NCBI GenBank assembly: GCA_002384685.1
Contig: DGAZ01000021.1
Span: 3,978 to 12,787, forward strand
Direction: 5' to 3'
DNA: 8,810 bases
Origin: Methylophilales bacterium UBA4017
Lineage (GTDB): Bacteria > Pseudomonadota > Gammaproteobacteria > Burkholderiales > Methylophilaceae
Below the pieces are notes generated by a model that saw only the letters and a program-made list of their open reading frames with translations, did not search any database and was not told the DNA's origin. The translations under genes and the position numbers were made by a program. Below are positions 6,706 to 8,810 of the stretch, piece after piece (position 1 is the stretch's first letter; each line of letters begins with the position of its first letter).

Positions 6706-7428
6706 ATGTTACTCCGAACTTTTTTAATAGCTTTTGCTTTGCTGACCTTTTTTTTCATGCACTCCTCATTAACCATTGCCGGAGATAAGAAATTGAATGA
6801 CTTAAGTAGCATCCTTAATGGAAAAGATTTAGCCAAAGAACAGCTTGTAGTTTTTGAGTCAGAGACCTGTAGTTCATGCAAGGCATTTAACAAGGAGATC
6901 ATAGCTAACTGGAAATCAGCATTAAAGATTAAAAAAACGTATAGTATGAAGGCCCCGACAGGATGGGAGCTCAAAGAAGACTTATGGGCAACTCCCACCA
7001 TCATTTTATTTGAGGATGGCAATGAAGTTTCTCGCTATACAGGTTACGATGGTAACAAACAGGCATTTTGGCAATGGCTGGGTTTGCAAACGCTAACGCC
7101 TGAACAAAAGAAAATTGCCTTTGAAAGTGGTACCGAGAGGGCTTTTACTGGATCCTTGCTAGATAACCATGCACCAGGTTTTTACGTTGACCCTATTTCA
7201 GGTGAGCAATTATTCCGCAGTGATAATAAATTTAATAGCGGCACTGGATGGCCCAGCTTTTTCAACCCCGTTCCTGGATCTATTATCTACAAGGACGATG
7301 GCCATAGGGTCGAGGTATTAAGTGCAAGCTCAGGCATTCATTTAGGCCATGTCTTTAATGACGGCCCACCACCAACAGGAAAGCGTTACTGTATCAATAG
7401 TGCCGTCTTGAAATTTGTTGCCGACTAA
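6706..7428 (+). CDS. msrB: Exported thioredoxin-like/MsrB fusion (methionine-R-sulfoxide reductase)
   Basis: A 240-residue exported protein. Residues 1-25 are a signal peptide or anchor, about 45-120 a thioredoxin-like domain with C55-S-S-C58 and a WATPT cis-proline at P97, and about 129-238 an MsrB domain. MsrB reduces methionine-R-sulfoxide in proteins. Active-site residues are visible: GTGWPSF (W182), HLGHVF (H212, H215) and RYCINSAVLKF (C229, N231). The four zinc cysteines of the common form are replaced (YVDPISGEQLF and LSASSGIHLGH), as in the Neisseria PilB MsrB domain. The resolving Cys found at SGCGWP in PilB is threonine here, so the whole protein has only C55, C58 and C229. The fused CxxC probably reduces C229 (inference). 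GAGAAG at 6692-6697 is eight bases before the ATG. The msrA gene follows after 66 bases. Confidence 0.92.
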   Translation: MLLRTFLIAFALLTFFFMHSSLTIAGDKKLNDLSSILNGKDLAKEQLVVFESETCSSCKAFNKEIIANWKSALKIKKTYSMKAPTGWELKEDLWATPTIILFEDGNEVSRYTGYDGNKQAFWQWLGLQTLTPEQKKIAFESGTERAFTGSLLDNHAPGFYVDPISGEQLFRSDNKFNSGTGWPSFFNPVPGSIIYKDDGHRVEVLSASSGIHLGHVFNDGPPPTGKRYCINSAVLKFVAD

Positions 7429-7494
7429 TCTTTTTGGGTTGCATGTTGCAGGGAGCACTAACTTCTCCATCATTCACTCGTAATATATTGCTCT

Positions 7495-8070
7495 ATGAAA
7501 AAACTATTAACTATTTTGGTGCTGATGCTAATGAATAATCCGATACATGCTGAAAACGATGAACAAACCTTTCAATTGGCTTATTTAGCCGGGGGTTGTT
7601 ATTGGGGACTAGAAGAGCTGATGCGAAATATTCCTGGTGTTATTACCACCAAGGTAGGTTTTTCTGGCGGCCACATAAAGAACGTATCCTATAAGGAGGT
7701 AGGAAGAGGAGACACCGGTCATGCCGAGAGTATAGAAATTCAATTTGACAGTCAGGCGCTCAGTTACGAGGACTTACTGTTCCATTTCTTTAAAATGCAT
7801 AACCCAACCACCCTCAACCAACAAGGCAACGATAAAGGGACGCAGTATAGGTCAGCAATTTTCTATGCTAGTGAGCAACAAAAAAACACAGCACTCAAAA
7901 CCATTGGTGTAGTAGACCAATCAAACGCATGGGGCGATCCGGTTAAAACCGAGGTTGTTCCCTTTTCCGCTTTTTATCCCGCAGAAGAGGCGCATCAAAA
8001 ATACCTTGTAAAGAATCCCGATGGCTACAGCTGCCACTTTGTCAGGAAGTTTGATTTCACCAAGAATTAA
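7495..8070 (+). CDS. msrA: Exported peptide-methionine (S)-S-oxide reductase MsrA
   Basis: A 191-residue MsrA that reduces methionine-S-sulfoxide in proteins. MKKLLTILVLMLMNNPIHA is a Sec signal peptide cleaved after A19, so the enzyme acts in the periplasm or envelope. The catalytic motif is GGCYWG (C35), where most MsrA have GCFWG. TGHAESIEI carries E78, the usual acid partner, and GTQYRS (115-120) and YPAEEAHQKYL (161-171) are family blocks. One resolving cysteine, C180 in GYSCHFVRKF, is present, and a second C-terminal Cys like that of E. coli MsrA is absent. It therefore probably uses a single disulfide relay that needs an outside reductant. No Shine-Dalgarno sequence precedes the ATG, although the signal peptide fixes this start firmly. 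It pairs with the upstream Trx-MsrB gene, which may be its partner for the opposite diastereomer. Confidence 0.95.
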   Translation: MKKLLTILVLMLMNNPIHAENDEQTFQLAYLAGGCYWGLEELMRNIPGVITTKVGFSGGHIKNVSYKEVGRGDTGHAESIEIQFDSQALSYEDLLFHFFKMHNPTTLNQQGNDKGTQYRSAIFYASEQQKNTALKTIGVVDQSNAWGDPVKTEVVPFSAFYPAEEAHQKYLVKNPDGYSCHFVRKFDFTKN

Positions 8071-8127
8071 GTTTGCTGCCCTCTAACCAATAATAAATAG
8101 AAACCCAAATTAACTGTCAAAAAGAAT

Positions 8128-8189
8128 CAAGCATTCACTATTCCGTGATCGTAAAAGAATGACTGCTTGGAGAAAGTTCTGAGTGAATG
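8128..8189 (+). repeat. Inverted repeat with overlapping alternative pairing
   Basis: CATTCACT (8132-8139) is the exact reverse complement of AGTGAATG (8182-8189), enclosing 42 bases. The left arm can also pair with a nearer segment: CAAGC and ATTC (8128-8136) match GAAT (8157-8160) and GCTTG (8165-8169) around a four-base bulge. The two pairings exclude one another. It lies 58 bases after msrA and is not a normal terminator, having no following T run. On the other strand it lies downstream of the 47-residue gene. Confidence 0.45.
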
Positions 8190-8301
8190 AGCTATCTTGT
8201 ATGCGTTAAGCAATTGGTAGGATTGACCCATACCCCACCGAGTTAATAAGGTTATACCTCTATATATAACAAGGATGAGAGGAGGGCAGCTTGCTGTTAC
8301 T

Positions 8302-8445
8302 TTAGGAGTACATCACATAGATTGCGACTAAAACTAAACCTATAGCCATAGCGGCTAATTTTTTTTTGTTTGAGGATTTATTAGATTGATTTTTTAATAA
8401 TCCGTTTTTCCACTTCATTAAATCATCATGATTATGTGCGGCCAT
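8302..8445 (-). CDS. 47-residue single-span membrane protein, unknown function
   Basis: An open frame on the minus strand from ATG (8443-8445 complement) to TAA (8302-8304 complement) encodes 47 residues. The first 29 are hydrophilic: MAAHNHDDLMKWKNGLL, then a Ser/Asn/Lys-rich linker ending in three lysines. Residues 30-46 (LAAMAIGLVLVAIYVMY) form one membrane span, with the lysines just before it predicting an inside N-terminus. The protein has no cysteine. A GGAG ribosome binding site lies six bases before the ATG. This combination of basic linker, clean span and good start argues for a real small gene rather than chance. It is transcribed towards msrA, convergent with the genes on the plus strand. 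Function is unknown; a small regulator or membrane-complex accessory protein is possible. Confidence 0.72.
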   Translation of the reverse strand: MAAHNHDDLMKWKNGLLKNQSNKSSNKKKLAAMAIGLVLVAIYVMYS

Positions 8446-8451
8446 ACGATT

Positions 8452-8455
8452 CTCC
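8452..8455 (-). promoter_or_regulatory. Ribosome binding site of the 47-residue gene
   Basis: The plus strand CTCC reads GGAG on the coding strand, six bases before the ATG at 8445. This spacing and sequence support the small open frame as translated. Confidence 0.6.
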
Positions 8456-8623
8456 ACTTGTTAAAATTCTTACCTAAATTTACCTTAGAATCATCCAGCC
8501 GTCCACAACATTTATAACAGATCCTTTACGACATAGTTGACAAAGAATTGAGGGGTAAGCGTGATTTTCCTAAGTGCCTTATAAATCTTGCTGAGTTTTA
8601 CCGAATAGTATATATTTATTTTA

Positions 8624-8663
8624 TGACCGTCCATAGAACAGTACCCATTGTTAATAACGGTCA
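8624..8663. repeat. Seven-base inverted repeat with nested stem
   Basis: TGACCGT (8624-8630) and ACGGTCA (8657-8663) are exact reverse complements separated by 26 bases. Inside them, AACA (8637-8640) and TGTT (8649-8652) form a second short stem. No T run follows on the plus strand. The place, about 180 bases before the small minus-strand gene, would suit a regulator site or a structured leader, but nothing identifies which. Confidence 0.4.
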
Positions 8664-8810
8664 GTAACTAAAAGCAAACCACGACCAAAAGTCTTACCTT
8701 GTTTTATAAGATGATTGAATAATTTTGTGCATGAAAACATAGGATTAAACGTGATTTACTTTTATTGCTCATAGGCAGAAGTAATTATCTTTAAATATGT
8801 TGAGTTGCTC

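Larger units (their letters stand above)
8446..8810. other. AT-rich stretch without a recognised gene
   Basis: Apart from the ribosome binding site of the minus-strand small gene at its left edge and the inverted repeat at 8624-8663, I found no convincing gene here. The longest frames on either strand that begin with ATG are about 29 codons and have no supporting ribosome binding site or recognisable product. A minus-strand frame entering from the right edge ends after about 15 codons (SNSTYLKIITSAYEQ) and could be the tail of a gene outside the window, but this cannot be supported. No tRNA cloverleaf was seen. The promoter of the small gene should lie here, but no well-spaced -35/-10 pair was found. 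Confidence 0.5.

Noticed and set aside
6699..7022. A 107-codon minus-strand open frame.
   Set aside because: It is the complement of the thioredoxin-like domain of the MsrB fusion, whose motifs are unmistakable.
8226..8275. GTTATA and TATAAC repeat as a terminator for the small minus-strand gene.
   Set aside because: The six-base stem is nearly all AT and no T run follows on the minus strand.
8429..8518. A 29-codon plus-strand open frame starting at ATG 8429.
   Set aside because: It overlaps the start of the minus-strand small gene, lacks a ribosome binding site and shows no signal or domain.
8507..8555. Possible minus-strand promoter (TTGTCA and TATAAA) for the 47-residue gene.
   Set aside because: Both boxes are good singly but the spacer is 21 bases, too long for a standard sigma-70 promoter.

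Overview
The window looks like bacterial chromosome, most likely from a gammaproteobacterium. This is a tentative call from gene content: a YqaA-type DedA-like protein, an MHS-type transporter, a DCC (DUF393) protein, and exported MsrA and MsrB. Genes are tightly packed with short or overlapping junctions, and base composition is moderately AT-rich, more so in the last 700 bases. I see no rRNA, tRNA, CRISPR array, insertion sequence or integrase.

Layout. (1) 10-3842, plus strand: a cytoplasmic Fe4S4/bis-MGD molybdopterin oxidoreductase, a small MEKHLA-domain (PAS-like) protein and an MHS-family major facilitator transporter. The last two overlap by four bases. The MEKHLA gene lies in the same frame as the oxidoreductase, directly after its stop, and has no ordinary start codon that would include its whole domain. 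(2) 3854-5010: a YqaA-family membrane protein and a secreted protein of unknown function, joined closely to the transporter. (3) 5092-6620: a small four-cysteine secreted protein, a DCC-family thiol protein and a 250-residue protein that resembles a DUF115/glycosyltransferase-like fold. (4) 6706-8070: an exported thioredoxin-like/MsrB fusion followed by an exported MsrA. This resembles the Neisseria PilB three-domain methionine sulfoxide reductase split into two genes. (5) 8071-8810: a mostly non-coding, AT-rich tail. It holds one convincing unlisted gene on the minus strand, a 47-residue single-span membrane protein with a clear ribosome binding site, plus two inverted-repeat structures.

How the genes may work together. 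The first block pairs a soluble molybdoenzyme with an organic-solute transporter and a possible small ligand-sensing protein, which would suit uptake and redox conversion of one compound; the substrate cannot be read from the sequence. The last block is envelope protein repair: the two reductases act on opposite methionine sulfoxide diastereomers outside the cytoplasm. The MsrB domain keeps its catalytic Cys but has lost the zinc cysteines and has no resolving Cys of its own, so the fused CxxC thioredoxin-like domain probably recycles it. The block between them is rich in secreted cysteine proteins and a CxxC protein, but a functional link is only inferred.
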